A DNA stretch of 64,000 nucleotides from Citreicoccus inhibens. GTDB taxonomy: Bacteria; Myxococcota; Myxococcia; Myxococcales; Myxococcaceae. Positions 62,892 through 64,000 of this stretch are shown one piece after another; position 1 is the first letter of the stretch, and every line of letters starts with the position of its first letter. The notes beneath the pieces are model-generated. The model saw only the letters and a program-made list of their open reading frames with translations. It searched no databases and was not told where the DNA came from. A program made the translations under genes and the position numbers. The DNA lies in assembly GCF_019039035.1 (NCBI RefSeq), contig NZ_JAHNZT010000006.1, positions 1-64,000 on the forward strand, read 5' to 3'.

Positions 62892-64000
62892 TTGATTCTT
62901 TTCACCCGGCATTGCTCCGCGCCGAACGAGACCCGCTACGTGAGCGAGTCACTCGCCTCGGGCCACACCGAAGGCGATGGGCCCTTCACTCGGATGGCGA
63001 GCCGCATGCTGAGCGAGCGGACAGCAGGGGCCCGGGTCCTGCTGACTCCGTCGGGAACGCACGCACTCGAGCTCGCGGCGCTCACGCTGGACGTGGGCCC
63101 CCAGGACGAGGTCGTCCTGCCCTCGTACACCTTCTCGTCCACGGCCAATGCGTTCGCGCTGCGCGGCGCTCGCCTGCGCTGGGCCGATGTGGATCCGCAC
63201 ACGTTCAGCATGGAGGCCCCGCAGCTCGAGGCGGCCTTGACGCCTCGCACCACGGTGGTGGTGACCATGCCCTATGGAGGCGTGAGCCAGGACACCGAGC
63301 GCATCGCGCGGATGTGCGCGGCGCGCGGAATCCGACTGGTGGAGGACGCCGCCCATGCGCTCTTCGCCACCACGAGCGGCAAACCGCTGGGCAGCTTCGG
63401 TCAACTGTCCGCCCTCTCGTTCCATCGGAGCAAGAACGTCTCGTGCGGCGAGGGGGGCGCACTGCTCATCACCGACCCCGCGCTGGCCGTGCGCGCGGAG
63501 ATCCTCCGCGAGAAGGGAACGGACCGCTCGCGCTTCCTGCGCGGTGAGGTGGACAAGTACACGTGGCAGGAGGCGGGTAGCAGTTGGCTGCTGGCGGATG
63601 TGCTCGCGGCGGTCCTCGCAGCACAGCTCGAGCACGCCGAGGAGTCACAGCGTCACCGGATGGCCTTGTGGAATCGCTACCACGAGCGCCTCGTGGACCA
63701 GCAGGGCCGCCTCGGCCTCCAGCTCCAAGCCACTCCCGAGGGGACGCAGCATCCGGCCCACCTGTTCGCCCTCAGGCTTCCGGCCCACGTCAACCGCGCG
63801 GCGCTCATCCAGCGCATGGCGGGTGATCAAGTCCGCGTCGCCTCCCACTACGAGCCGCTGCACCTGTCACCGCTGCAGGCGCGCGTGCGAGCCGAGGGGG
63901 AGACCACACCGGGCCTTCCCGAGACCGAGGCCCTCGCGCCTCGCCTCCTGCGGCTCCCCCTCCACGGAGGCATGAGTCTGGAAGACGTGGACCATGCCTC
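62892..64000 (+). CDS. wecE: WecE/RffA-like sugar aminotransferase, 3' end beyond window
   Basis: DegT/DnrJ/EryC1 family PLP enzyme, 369 codons visible. It matches dTDP-4-amino-4,6-dideoxygalactose transaminase throughout: 'SGHTEGDGPFTR', 'LLTPSGTHALELAAL', 'VVLPSYTFSSTANAFALRGA', 'VEDAAHALFATTSGKPLGSFG', Schiff-base Lys181 in 'SFHRSKNVSCGEGGALLI', 'EKGTDRSRFLRGEVDKYTWQ' and 'VASHYEPLHLSP'. Only about a dozen C-terminal residues are missing. No ATG or GTG precedes the conserved start; TTG 62892 yields 'MILFTRHCSAPNETRYVSES', close to the E. coli WecE N-terminus. The product is a precursor of surface glycans. The frame runs off the window end. Confidence 0.9.
   Translation, partial: MILFTRHCSAPNETRYVSESLASGHTEGDGPFTRMASRMLSERTAGARVLLTPSGTHALELAALTLDVGPQDEVVLPSYTFSSTANAFALRGARLRWADVDPHTFSMEAPQLEAALTPRTTVVVTMPYGGVSQDTERIARMCAARGIRLVEDAAHALFATTSGKPLGSFGQLSALSFHRSKNVSCGEGGALLITDPALAVRAEILREKGTDRSRFLRGEVDKYTWQEAGSSWLLADVLAAVLAAQLEHAEESQRHRMALWNRYHERLVDQQGRLGLQLQATPEGTQHPAHLFALRLPAHVNRAALIQRMAGDQVRVASHYEPLHLSPLQARVRAEGETTPGLPETEALAPRLLRLPLHGGMSLEDVDHA

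Overview
The window is about 70 % G+C, densely coded and free of rRNA, tRNA, insertion sequences or CRISPR arrays. Gene content and order point to a fruiting myxobacterium (Myxococcota, Cystobacterineae; Myxococcus/Corallococcus/Stigmatella/Archangium type). The evidence is a carF gene, pilGHI next to pilA, a pilMNOPQ block followed by a Roadblock gene, efp-accB-accC and an SgmX-like TPR gene, and several myxobacterial lipoproteins. No gene-free stretch exceeds 300 bases; the longest is 21230-21499, which holds a sigma-54-type promoter.

Left arm (1-13 kb). A minus-strand envelope group runs ftsE-ftsX-envC (4-base overlaps), an alpha/beta hydrolase, a CtpA-type protease and a PEGA-domain protein cut by the window edge. 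A divergent LysR/SDR pair follows. Next is a light-related group: a photoactive-yellow-protein homologue with almost all chromophore-pocket residues, a conserved hypothetical, and carF (plasmanylethanolamine desaturase, needed for light-induced carotenoid synthesis in M. xanthus). Then come murI and a lipoprotein built of three repeats.

Middle (13-27 kb). tolQ-tolR-tolA-tolB form an operon without pal or cpoB here. After it lie a class-V aminotransferase, a short Ppx/GppA phosphatase, a Spinster-like MFS transporter and a PlsC-type acyltransferase. An unusual secreted Cys-rich, repeat-built protein has a -24/-12 promoter. A lipoprotein, an M28 aminopeptidase with a perfect palindrome at its start, and a divergent LysR/TauE pair complete the section.

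Pilus and envelope block (27-57 kb). Read on the minus strand: pilD-pilS2-pilR2, pilM-N-O-P-Q, a lipoprotein, a Roadblock protein, efp, accB, accC, a terminator, then an apparent six-gene operon: sgmX, an ExeA-like ATPase, tamB, a seven-POTRA BamA/TamA-family protein, a lipoprotein and a HEAT-repeat protein. Head to head with pilD, on the plus strand, lie pilA (sigma-54 promoter, strong terminator) and pilG-pilH-pilI. pilB, pilT, pilC and the first pilS/pilR pair are not in the window.

Right arm (57-64 kb). Two divergent TMTC-like membrane proteins with TPR tails, another polytopic GT-C-like protein, and a nearly complete WecE-type sugar transaminase form a glycan group next to the pilus genes. 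Functions are assigned by reading conserved motifs; no database search was run.
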